From positions 12,873,501 through 12,937,500 of the forward strand of contig JAGTTD010000022.1 of the NCBI GenBank assembly GCA_018398585.1: DNA of 64,000 nucleotides, given 5' to 3'. The position numbers and the translations under genes are program-made. The stretch comes from Simmondsia chinensis (Eukaryota; Streptophyta; Magnoliopsida; Caryophyllales; Simmondsiaceae). The notes beneath the pieces are model-generated. The model saw only the letters and a list, made by a program, of their open reading frames with translations, searched no databases and was not told where the DNA came from. Position 1 is the first letter of the stretch. Every line of letters begins with the position of its first letter. Of the stretch, positions 55,250 to 64,000 are shown piece by piece.

Positions 55250-55303
55250 CTAATGAAAAATAAAAAAAAAAAAGAAAATTATTCAAACCTACCACCACTC
55301 TAA

Positions 55304-56603
55304 GGCTCCGTTTGTTTTAAAGGAAAAAGAGATTCTCGGAAATGGCTTTCCTAATTTTTACTATTTGGCGCACACTTTTTGACAGAAAATGTTTTCCGAA
55401 AGAAAATGTTTTCCTCCAAAATGGGAAAAACATTTTCCTTCGTAAATGAAGGGAAGTCAACATTCCAAATGGTTTAAAAAGTTTTGGAGCATACGTGGAT
55501 CATACCGAAATGAAATAAACGGGATCATATATTGCTAGAGTAATAATGAGGGTTATGGATAGGAAAAATAATGATAAGTTAGGTCTGATCTTGGACAGAA
55601 TTGTTTGATCCAAATTGATTTTCATTCATGACTTCTATTTTATATTTTAAAGGTCTATACTACTTCATGGTATGGTGAATATAATTACGAAACAATGTTT
55701 ATATCAATCCAAGCATAAGAAAACTATTTATAGATTTTACTTTTTCTTTGAAATATACTTTTTCTTACTAATATATATTTTTGACAATTTATTACTTAGG
55801 TACTCTGAGGTTTGAGGATATATCACGTAAATATTCCAACTTTTTAATGTATGCAATGAGATACCCTGAGGTTTTAAGACAATGTAATTGAGATACCTTG
55901 AAGTTTAAGAATTTTTATCAGTTAAGTACCATTTGCCAAATTTTGATAGATTTTTATTAGAAATTATACTGTGGAATAAAGTTATAACAATATATGTGTT
56001 ATCTATCATAATAATAGGATTTTAATTGTAAAATGCTAAAATGACACATTATTTCACTAATATGTAGATATATTCCATCATAAATCAGTAAATTTTTTTC
56101 CGTAATCTGTTGGATTTTTGCTAAAAATATAGATATAATTATATACATGATTGTAATCATTTAATGTTTCATGATAAATATTGATTAAATTTCTATAAAA
56201 ATTCACCAAGCTCGGTACCTGAATGATAAAATTTTGAAACATCAATGAGCCTCGTTGTATATTTTAAAATATGTAAGTTATCTAGTTAATAAATGGTCAA
56301 ACTTTAGATTCCTAAGTGATATCATATTTTTCATTAAAGAATAACTTTTTCACAACCAAAGGAAGCCTATATAATTTATAATATATAGTTTCGCTAATTT
56401 ATGTTATCTTATAACAAGGAATAGTATGATTGATAGAAGATTATTTATTTTGGAACAAATAAGCAATATTATGAGGTAGGAGCATATTTTCCGTCAAAAC
56501 AAACAATGGAAAACGTAAATCGGAATTTTTTTTCATTGGAAAATCTTTTCCTAAGGGAAATATTTTCCGAGGAAAAAGTACTTCCCCTGAAACAAACGGA
56601 GCC
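55304..56603. mobile_element. PIF/Harbinger-type non-autonomous element
   Basis: 1,300-bp element with terminal inverted repeats GGCTCCGTTTGTTTTAA (left) and, reverse-complemented, GGCTCCGTTTGTTTCAG (right). TAA lies on both sides (55301-55303; 56604-56606). Subterminal ATTTTCC/GGAAAA repeats occur at both ends. There is no ORF, so it depends on an outside transposase. An older relative is at 7565-8411. Confidence 0.82.
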
Positions 56604-56606
56604 TAA

Positions 56607-56860
56607 GGGTGCATTTGGTTCAACTTTTTCAAAACTTATCTTTTTTTATTATCCATTTCGATAAGATCTATATGTTTAAGATAGGTAAATTTTGCAGTAA
56701 AATATTTGGTTATGTAACAGAGAAAGAACTTTTTTACAGAATAAAATATTTGAATACAATTTAAAAAAGAATTAATTTTTTATAATGACAATAAATAACT
56801 AGATAATAAAAATTAGCCAATAAGGTGGTAATGGTTATTACGATTTATATTTCGTTGTTT
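56607..56860. mobile_element. MITE family A, right-truncated copy
   Basis: Begins GGGTGCATTTGGTTCAACTT directly after the TAA of the neighbouring element. It tracks the left 240 bp of 9514-10110 (TTTCGATAAGATCTAT, AATATTTGGTTATGTAACAG, TTTTTTACAGAATAAAATAT). The right terminal repeat is not seen. Confidence 0.7.
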
Positions 56861-57058
56861 TGTATATTTCTTTATCATGTAAATTTTTTACTTCGTATTT
56901 TTCTATTTTTTTTGTTTAATATCTTGTACCGGCCCATCTCTTTTGTTATTGGGCTTCAAAATTAGGCCTATCTGCTATGGACTCAGATCAGATCCCACAC
57001 AAATCACCAAATCAGCACCCAAATTCACACACAATCAAGCATGAATCCAACTCGATAT

Positions 57059-57479
57059 TGATACCAAAGGCTATGCGATAGCTAAATTATTACCCTTTGT
57101 ATATATATTTGTATATAATAAAGATAGATACAAGTATAGGAGGAAAAGGGGGAAGATATAGAAGAAAGGGGAGATAACTAGAGAAATTGGGGGGAGAGAT
57201 AGAGAGAGAGTGTTAACACTCATACATCACATTAAACTTATCATAATCAATGAGAGAGTTCACTTATTTCTACTAATAGGGAGGGGGAATATTAGGGCTG
57301 ATGTGGCAGGTAGTGGAAGACTCTAGAAGGTGGGTGTTCATGTGGATGTTGGGCGAGCTGGATTGGCGGTTGGGGGACCCATGCTGCTATATGAGTGTTG
57401 GCATGAAAGATGAGGTATCGGCCTTGGCAGTCGTGGTCACAATGAGCTTGGCGGTAGTTGCTTTGCCTGGTTCGTATCA
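57059..57479. mobile_element. solo LTR
   Basis: 421-bp block with matching ends TGATACCAAAG...CTGGTTCGTATCA, GA- and TA-rich runs and a TATA-like region, but no PBS or polypurine tract beside it and no second copy in the window. The nearest flanks CGATA and CGATC match 4/5. This is best read as a solo LTR left by recombination. It resembles the Reina-like LTR in style but is not clearly the same family. Confidence 0.55.
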
Positions 57480-57756
57480 CGATCAATATTGGGCATTAGT
57501 ATTTGTTTATTAAGTTATTTGTACTTAGCTTCTTTTTATTAATGCAATACCGATGAATCCCAGAAGCTAGTTTTTCATCCTAACTTCCTCTTCCTGTCTC
57601 ATACAAATATCCATGGCTTCTTAAAGCTTTTGATTGCTTTCTTCACTTTTATTAGTGGTGATCAATATAGAGTTAGGGTGGATCACGGGGTACCGTACAA
57701 CAATGATAGATAATAGCAAGATTTAATAATGGATGGTAGTTGTGGATAAGTTATTT

Positions 57757-58200
57757 TGTTAGGTTGTATCTCAAATTTCTTGTATTTATGAAGGGGCTTG
57801 CCATGAGGGCACCGATCGATCGGGGGTATTGCCGAACTGTCGGGAAGGATGCAAAAAGCGAGAGGCTGCAGAAAGCTCCCCGATCGATCGGGATATGATC
57901 CACTCGTGACAAATATGACGTGAGGGTTTCAGCTTTAGGTATCCAAATAAAGTGAGCGCCATCATTAGAGAGAGAGAGAAAGTGAATTGTAATTCTTCCA
58001 TTATTTCGATCGATAAAGATTCTCCATTTCCCCCCGTAGTTTTTCCCCCTTCTGATTGAAGAGGGTTTTCCACGCAAATTATTATCTCCTTTGTTTGTTC
58101 TCTTTTATCATGTTATTTACTTCTCATATTTGTTATAGTATTTGAATCAAATCCAGTTCTTAGGTATTATTTTCTTCACAAATTGGTACCAGAGCCGTAG
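57757..58200 (+). mobile_element. 5' LTR and PBS of Tork-like Copia
   Basis: LTR 57757-58180 (424 bp, TGTTAGG...CTTCACA), partner 62227-62670. It contains two CGATCGATCGG palindromes (57813 and 57884 regions) and a (GA)n run. PBS TTGGTACCAGAGCC (58183-58196) differs by one base from the initiator tRNA-Met type. Flanking pentamers are TATTT and TTTTT. Confidence 0.88.
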
Positions 58201-58217
58201 TTGTTCGATTTGGTACT

Positions 58218-59350
58218 ATGACGTCTGTTGTGAAATCTGAAGTTGGGAAGTCTAGTGTTCAGCAAATTCGTATGAAGGACCTCTTGACTTAGAACGGCTT
58301 GAAGAAAGCTTTGGATAGGAAAGAGAAGAAGCCAGAGAGTTTGTCAGAAGGACAATGGGAGGAGTTTGACGAAAAAGCTCTAACCGCTATTTAGATGTGT
58401 CTTACCAATGATGTTTTGACAGAAGTTTTGGAAGTGAAAACAGCTAAGGAATTGTGCGAGAAATTGCAGGAGATGTTCTACGTTAAGTCTGTCTCCAACA
58501 AACTTGCAATCAACCACCGGTTGTTCACCTTTCATATGTTAGAAGGTACGGCACTTAAGAATTATAGTAATGAATTTAACTTTATTATTCAAGAGTTAAA
58601 GGAGCTTGATGATGCTCCTAAGGATGAAGATCAGGCTTGTTATTATTGTGGTCTCTCTCTACCTCTTATAAAGGCTTTGTTGAAAGCATGATTTATAATG
58701 GCAGAAAATCTATCACAGTTGATGAGATTAAGAAAAACTTACTAAGTAAAGAATGAGTAGATAAGGAGTTGTCCGACTCCGTTTATGAATTAGGAAGTGG
58801 TTTGTTTGTGAGAGGAAGAACTAAAACAAGAGGATCTAATGATGGTGGAAACAAGTCTAGGTCTAATTCTAGACATAAAGACCTATCATGTAATTATTGT
58901 CATAAGAAAGGGCACATTAAGAGTAACTATTATAAGCTTAAGGGAAAACTAAAAACTGATAACAGAAAGGACCAGAAAAGAAACGATAAACCTGCAGAAG
59001 CTGATGTAGTTAAAGATGAGAATGATGTTGATGTTCTGTTAGTGACCGAATATCAGTCCAGATCTAAAGACAATTGGATTCTGGATTCGGATTGCTCCTG
59101 TCACATTTGTCCCAATAGAGACTGGTTGACCACATCTGAGTCAATTCAGGGTAGAGTCGTTCTAATGGGTAATGATGCAGCATGCAGAGTTTTGGGTATA
59201 GGAACAATTCGAGCTAAGATGTTTGATGGCACTGTTAGGACTTTGAGTGACGTTCGTCAAGTTCTAGATTTAAATAAGAATCTTATCTCTTTAGGTGCCC
59301 TTGATTCTCATGGGTATAAGTACACAGCTGAAGGTGGAGAAGGTCAGTAA
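58218..59350 (+). pseudogene. Tork-like Copia gag-protease
   Basis: Plus strand from ATG 58218. Gag (KDLL-NGLKKALDRKEKKPES, ELCEKLQEMFYVKSVSNKL, HRLFTFHMLEGTAL, FNFIIQELKELDDAPKDED) is interrupted by TAG at 58290-58292 and 58392-58394, both apparently from CAG, and by a frameshift near 58640. The knuckle [15 protein letters not shown] lacks the last Cys. The protease centre is [17 protein letters not shown]; the family DSG triad has become DSD, so it should be dead. The CPNRDW wording is typical of Tork/Tnt1 elements. Confidence 0.87.
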
Positions 59351-59415
59351 GGGTGCTATGATATGAACTTGTTGGTTCTACAGTGACATGATCAGTAGCT
59401 GTTTCTTCATCATCT

Positions 59416-60250
59416 GTGACAGGTCTAGATATCACTAAGTTATGGCACAAGAGGCTTAGCCATATGGGTGATAAGGGGTTGTCTGAGCTCAGTAAAAGGG
59501 GCTTGTTATGTGGTCAGTCTATAGGACTGATGGAATTATGTGAGCATTGCATTTATGGGAAACAGAAGAGAGTCAGCTTCAAACAGGCAAAGCATAAGAC
59601 TAAAGGGACATTAGATTACATCCATTCAGATTTATGGGGACCTTCTATAGTTGCTTCCAAAGGTGGTCCCAGGTACCTTCTAACATTTACTGATGATTTT
59701 TCCAGGAAAGTTTGGGTCTACTTCTTAAAGCAGAAGAATGAAGTATATGACACTTTCAAGAAATGGAAGGCTTTGCTTGAGAAACATACAGGAAAGCAGA
59801 TTCAGAGGTTGAGGACAGACAATGGCCTTGAATATGTTGAGGGTGACTTCACTAAATTCTGTGAATATTAAGGCATTGTTAAGCATAGGACTTGCACAGG
59901 TACACCTCAGCAGAACGAAGTTACAGAAAGGCTGAATAGAACGTTGCTAGAAAAAGCTCGTTGTATGCTTTTGAATGTAGGTTTGGACAGAGAATTTTGG
60001 GTAGAGGCAGTGAACATGGCATGTCACTTGGTGAACCATTCACCTCATTCGTCTCTTCAAATGAAGACTCCAGAAGAGGTATAGTCTGGATCCCCGGCAA
60101 ATTATTCTCATTTAAGAATTTTCAGTTGCCCTACCTACACTTATGTTAATGAAGGAAAGCTTGAGCCTAGAGCCAAGAAGTGCATCGTTCTTGGCTCCAG
60201 TTCAGGTGTGAAGGGATTTCGTTTATGGGATTCTAATTCTCATATTTCTG
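59416..60250 (+). pseudogene. Tork-like Copia integrase
   Basis: Plus strand. HHCC block ([28 protein letters not shown]). Core with catalytic Asp in [10 protein letters not shown], Asp in [10 protein letters not shown] and Glu in TPQQNEVTERLNR, so the DDE set is present. A TAA at 59869 follows FCEY, and stops and shifts near 60082 and 60115 break the C-terminal part (SCPTYTYVNEGKLEPRAKKC). Confidence 0.87.
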
Positions 60251-62155
60251 ATGAGTAGAGATGTCACATTTGACGAGTCTTCATTACACCATCCACAGAA
60301 GAAGTCTTTTGTTATTTGTGATTCTAATCAGGTGCAGATGCTAGAGATAGTTCAGTTACAGTTGGGCAGCATAGTTCAGCAACAGAATGAGCCTAAAGAA
60401 AGTATACAAGCACCTACAGTACAGATTTCTGATAGAAATGAAGTGATTGAAACCAATCAGCAAGTGGAGCAGTATACTATAGTTAGTGGAAGACAGAAGA
60501 GATAAACTAAAGCACCGCAGCATTATGGTTTTGAAGAGATGGTAGCTTATGCTCTTTCGGTGGCTGAGACTATGGAAAACAGTGAACCTTCCACTTATTC
60601 AGGAGTTGTGTCTAGAGTTGATTCAAAAAAGTGGTTGATGGCAATGCATGAAGAGATGGAATCTTTGCAGAAGAGCCAAACTTGGCAGCTTGTTAAGCCT
60701 CAAGCAGGGAAGAGGATCATTAGTTGTAAATGGGTCTTCAAAAGGAAAGAAGGCATTCCAGGAGTTGAAGATGCAAGGTATAAGGCTCGCTTGATGGCCA
60801 AAGGCTACAGTCAGGTACATGGATTTGATTTTCATGATATTTTCTCACCCGTTGTTAGACATACTTCCATTCGAGCACTACTTGCTTTAGTAGCCTTGCA
60901 TGATTTAGGGTTATAGTAGCTTGATGTAAAAACTGTATTCCTGCATGGTGAGCTAGAAGAAAATATTTACATGTATCAGGCTAAAGGCTTTATTGCTGAA
61001 GGAAAAGAAGGCCATGATTGTTTGTTGAAGAGATCTCTTTATGGTTTGAGGCAATCTCCAAGATAGTGGTACAAGAAATTTGATCAGTTTATTACCAGCC
61101 ATGGGTTTTTCAGGAGTAAATATGACAGTTGTGTCTATTTCAGACAAACTAGTGCAGGTTCATTCATTTATCTTTTGTTATATGTTGATGACATGTTGAT
61201 TGTAGTTAAAGATATGTCTGAGATCGACAAGCTGAAAGCTATGTTGAATAGTGAATTCGAGATAAAAGATTTAGGAACAGCCAAGAAGATACTCGGTGTG
61301 GAAATCAAGAGGGACCGAAAAGCAGGAAAGCTATACTTGCCTCAGGAGAATTATATTGATAAGGTTTTAGATCGTTTTCATATGAAAGATGCTAAATCAG
61401 TTAGCACTCCTTTGGTAGCTCATTTCAAGCTTTCAGCATTAGCTTCGCCACAGACAAATGCAGACATCAAAGAGATGTCACATGTCGCCTATTCCAGTGC
61501 AGTTGGTAGCATCATGTATGCTATGGTGTGCACACATCCAGATATAGCAGATGTTGTTAGCAAGGTGAGAAGATATATAGCGAATCTAGGTAAAGAGCAC
61601 TGGCAAGCTTTTAAATGGATTCTCAGGTATTTATGTGGCACTTATGGTACATGTTTGGAGTTTGGGAGGAGTCAAAGCTATTTAGTTGGTTATGTTGATT
61701 CAGACTATGGTGGTGACCTCGATAAGAGGAAGTCTACCTCGGGTTATGCCTTTTGCCTTGGAAACTGCACTATCAGTTGGAGAGCATGTTGATAGTCAGT
61801 TACCGCACAATCAACTGCAGAGGCATAGTATATGGTAGTCACAGTGGCATTTAAGCAAGCTGTTTGGTTGAAAGGTCTAATCAGTGAGCTTAGTGTTGAT
61901 CAAGGTGCAGTTGTCATTTATTGTGATAGTCAGTTAGCAATTCATTTAGCCAAGGATCAGATGACCCATCATGATAGGGCAAAGCATATAGATGTTAAAA
62001 ATCATTTCATTCGGGATCTAATTGAAGAGGGAGAGGTTGAATTGAAGAAGATTGGAACCACTGATAATCCCGCTGATATGTTCACTAAAGTTCTACTTAG
62101 CAGTAAGTTCAAACTTTGCTTGGACTTGGTTGGGTTTTGTGTTTTGTTGAGATAA
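60251..62155 (+). pseudogene. Tork-like Copia RT and RNase H
   Basis: Plus strand. The linker (60251-60505) leads to RT: ISCKWVFKRKEGIPGVEDAR, YKARLMAKGYSQVHG, FLHGELEE, and LLYVDDMLIVV with intact YVDD (about 61175). RNase H follows with VDSDYGGDLDKRKSTSGYAF, YCDSQLAIHLAKDQ and HIDVKNHFIRD. The protein ends at 62155, 72 bp before the 3' LTR. TAG stops at 60916 and about 61065 and a shift near 61790 break it. Overall gag-pol length is about 3.9 kb, normal for Tork elements. Confidence 0.88.
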
Positions 62156-62213
62156 GCCCGACCCGGGTGTTTTATGGAGAAAGTGGAGAAGTTCTTTTGT
62201 TTGAAATTTGAGT

Positions 62214-62670
62214 CAAGGTGGAGATTTGTTAGGTTGTGTCTCAAATTCCTTGTATTAATGAAGGGGCTTGCCGTGAGCACCTCGATCGATCGGAGCTATT
62301 GCCTACCAGTTGGGAAGTACACAAAAAGCGAGAGGCTGCAGAAAGCTCGCCGATCGATCGGGAAGTGCCTATCAATCGGGATCCATCTACTCACGACGTA
62401 TAAATATGACTTGAGGGTTTCAGCTTTAGGTATCCAAATAAAGTGAGCGCCGTCATTAGAGAGAGAGAGGAAGTGAATTGTAATTCTTCTATTGTTTCGA
62501 TCAATAAAGATTCTCCATCTCTGCCCGTGGTTTTTCCTCCTTTCGATTGAATAGGGGTTTCCATGTAAATTATTGTCTTTGTCGTTTGTTCTCTTTTATC
62601 TTATTATTTACTTCTCTTATTTGTTATAGTATTTGAATCGAATCTAGTTCTTGGGTATTATTTTCTTTAC
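62214..62670 (+). mobile_element. polypurine tract and 3' LTR of Tork-like Copia
   Basis: AAGGTGGAGAT precedes the LTR (62227-62670, 444 bp). The LTR repeats 57757-58180 with an extra CGATCGATCGG-adjacent segment near 62360. The right end is CTTTACT rather than CTTCACA, so its last bases are altered. Confidence 0.87.
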
Positions 62671-62903
62671 TTTTTTTTTATCAAAAGGGGATGATAGAAT
62701 TAATTTGATATCAAATTAATTATTGCGGTTCTTAAAATGAGAAAATATGACAGGAAAGTATTGAGAAAAAATGTGAGGGGTTTGATAGTAATTTGTAAGG
62801 GGTACCATGGGGGGTACTCAGGCAAGGGGAGAGAGAGATTGATATTGAGAGGTATTTTGATTGAGAATCATTGATGACAGTTTTGTAGCTTCTTCTATCC
62901 AGA

Positions 62904-63035
62904 GCTGCACTGTGAGAGGGCCGGTGACTCACCGTACAACAGCTACATTTTGAGAGGATTAATGATTCTTTGTGCAGTAGTTACAATGTGAGAGGGTTGG
63001 TGACTTACCGTACAATAGTCACATTGATGATGATG
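62904..63035. repeat. 38-bp tandem repeat followed by (GAT)n
   Basis: Three successive 38-bp units start at 62904 (GCTGCACTGTGAGAGGGCC), 62942 (GCTACATTTTGAGAGG) and 62980 (GTTACAATGTGAGAGGG). A partial fourth begins at 63018 and passes into a short GAT run. Units 1 and 3 are closer to each other than to unit 2. Confidence 0.8.
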
Positions 63036-63096
63036 ATGATTGTATGTGGGGTTTGAGGTTATAACTAGAGATTGTAATTCCTGAATTTCATAGTGG

Positions 63097-63678
63097 ATGA
63101 GGCACCTGTTTGAGTCCGGTGATTTTTTCCCTCTTGTTAAAAGAGGGTTTTCATCCAAATTATGGTGTGTCGTTTCATGTTATTTTATTCGAGAACTTAG
63201 CTCATTGGAAGAAAGGTATATTGATCCATGGAATTCCTGTACCGTGGTTTCACCGGGAATATGTTCCCATATAGCTCCTCCACTTCCTCTTGCCATTGCA
63301 CAGGGATCACCACCAGAGTATATGGAGGACCATGAGGTGGACGAGGACACTGTAGTAGAAGACACTCTGGCTGCATCAGAATATATGGTGGAAGAGACAC
63401 CGGCCAGATTAGGGCTATTGGCAACCGTAGGGATGGATGTGGAAGGTACACCACTTGACTTTGACAACTCAATAGAAGAAAGGGCACGGTACTATGGATC
63501 AGATCTTTTAACTCCTCCTAGCCCCTTTCCTAGTGTGGAAGGCTATCAAATAGCCTCATGGGAAAGCCCAGCTTTTTGCTATAATACTTTGGGTAATTCT
63601 GAAAATAATGGTGGACCCTTGGACAATACACAACATGGGAAAGTCAAGAGGAAACCCACGGCAGAGACATTATCCTAG
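63097..63678 (+). CDS. unrecognised ORF, 193 residues
   Basis: Open plus-strand frame without a family I recognise. The N-terminal third is of uncertain reality: the upstream sequence resembles an LTR 3' part (CCCTCTTGTTAAAAGAGGGT). The middle is acidic (EYMEDHEVDEDTVVEDTL, EYMVEETPARLG), and the end is Pro/Ser-rich, then basic (KVKRKPTAETLS). It could be an exon or part of another retroelement's gag/ORF1. No start context singles out one ATG. Confidence 0.35.
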   Translation: MRHLFESGDFFPLVKRGFSSKLWCVVSCYFIRELSSLEERYIDPWNSCTVVSPGICSHIAPPLPLAIAQGSPPEYMEDHEVDEDTVVEDTLAASEYMVEETPARLGLLATVGMDVEGTPLDFDNSIEERARYYGSDLLTPPSPFPSVEGYQIASWESPAFCYNTLGNSENNGGPLDNTQHGKVKRKPTAETLS

Positions 63679-63794
63679 ATATTTCATCCCCTTATGTTGG
63701 CCAACCACATATCAATTGCTATGTGAATCTAGGATCTAACCTAAGCTTCACCCCCACCACAATACTTTCTCATCAAGATCAAACTCAAACTTAA

Positions 63795-64000
63795 AAAAGC
63801 CAAAGCCCCACTCCAACCGCTTCTTCCCTTAGAGATAAACACAAAAAACAGAATAAAAACACGAATCTTAATAACAATAAGGAGGAGAGAGCAAAGAAGG
63901 CACGTAAGATGGGAAAAAGACTTGGACTGAGATTTCATGGCTCGGAGGAGGAAATAGTTCAGATTAAATGTCGCGTAGACGAGTATGACCCAGCGGTCAA
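63795..64000 (+). CDS. unrecognised partial ORF at window end
   Basis: Open frame to the edge of the window. Basic low-complexity residues (RDKHKKQNKNTN, NNNKEERAKKARK) lead into GKRLGLRFHGSEEEIVQIKC and RVDEYDPAV. The charged linker followed by a G-K-LGL-F-G-EE pattern is reminiscent of the segment after the zinc knuckle in plant LINE ORFs, but this is only a guess. It is in a different frame from 63097-63678. Confidence 0.3.

Noticed and set aside
62904..63035. CRISPR-like array
   Set aside because: Units are contiguous 38-bp tandem copies without unique spacers, and the window is from a plant nuclear genome.

Overview
The window looks like gene-poor chromatin of a flowering plant, probably a eudicot. 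It is AT-rich and made mostly of nested LTR retrotransposons (Copia and Gypsy), with one LINE, several SINEs and several small TIR transposons. The one confident host gene is an intronless SAUR-type auxin-responsive gene (20938-21504, minus). No prokaryotic features were seen.

Layout. 1-3305: decayed minus-strand Copia (Copia-1). 3306-6650: 5'-truncated LINE with a SINE inside it. 6650-8700: two SINE remnants and an old TIR element. 8704-20641: a second minus-strand Copia (Copia-2, short LTRs, initiator-Met-type PBS). It is interrupted by a 597-bp MITE (9514-10110, TTA target duplication) and by a 6.5-kb non-coding LARD-like LTR element (13793-20287, AGTAG target duplication). 20646-22560: SAUR gene, a MITE and a fold-back repeat. 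23002-36265: a 13.3-kb minus-strand Gypsy element of Tat/Retand type with TAAGG target duplication and two RNase H domains. Its 3' half carries two plus-strand (antisense) genes: an F-box-like one next to the 3' LTR, and an intron-containing one resembling the plant 'putative gypsy type transposon' domain. It also holds a long minisatellite. 36793-37106: MITE. 37172-42625: chromodomain-type Gypsy (Reina-like). 42695-47876: a comparatively well preserved Copia (Copia-3). 48518-48715 and 50556-50795: two copies of a 5S-rRNA-derived SINE, each with a long target-site duplication. 52325-54950: a deletion-derivative Gypsy carrying a 594-bp hAT MITE. 55070-55249: an exon-like fragment. 55304-56603: a 1.3-kb PIF/Harbinger-type element abutting another MITE. 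57059-57479: solo LTR. 57757-62670: a plus-strand Tork/Tnt1-like Copia. 62904-64000: 38-bp tandem repeats and two unassigned ORFs.

Almost every retroelement ORF is broken by stops or frameshifts. In the Tork-like and Copia-3 elements many stops are CAG-to-TAG changes, as expected from deamination of methylated cytosine. Most of the sequence is therefore a fossil record of insertions in silenced chromatin, not a working gene cluster. The most unusual items are the 5S-derived SINE family, the antisense F-box-like gene inside the Tat-type element, and the non-coding LARD-like element.
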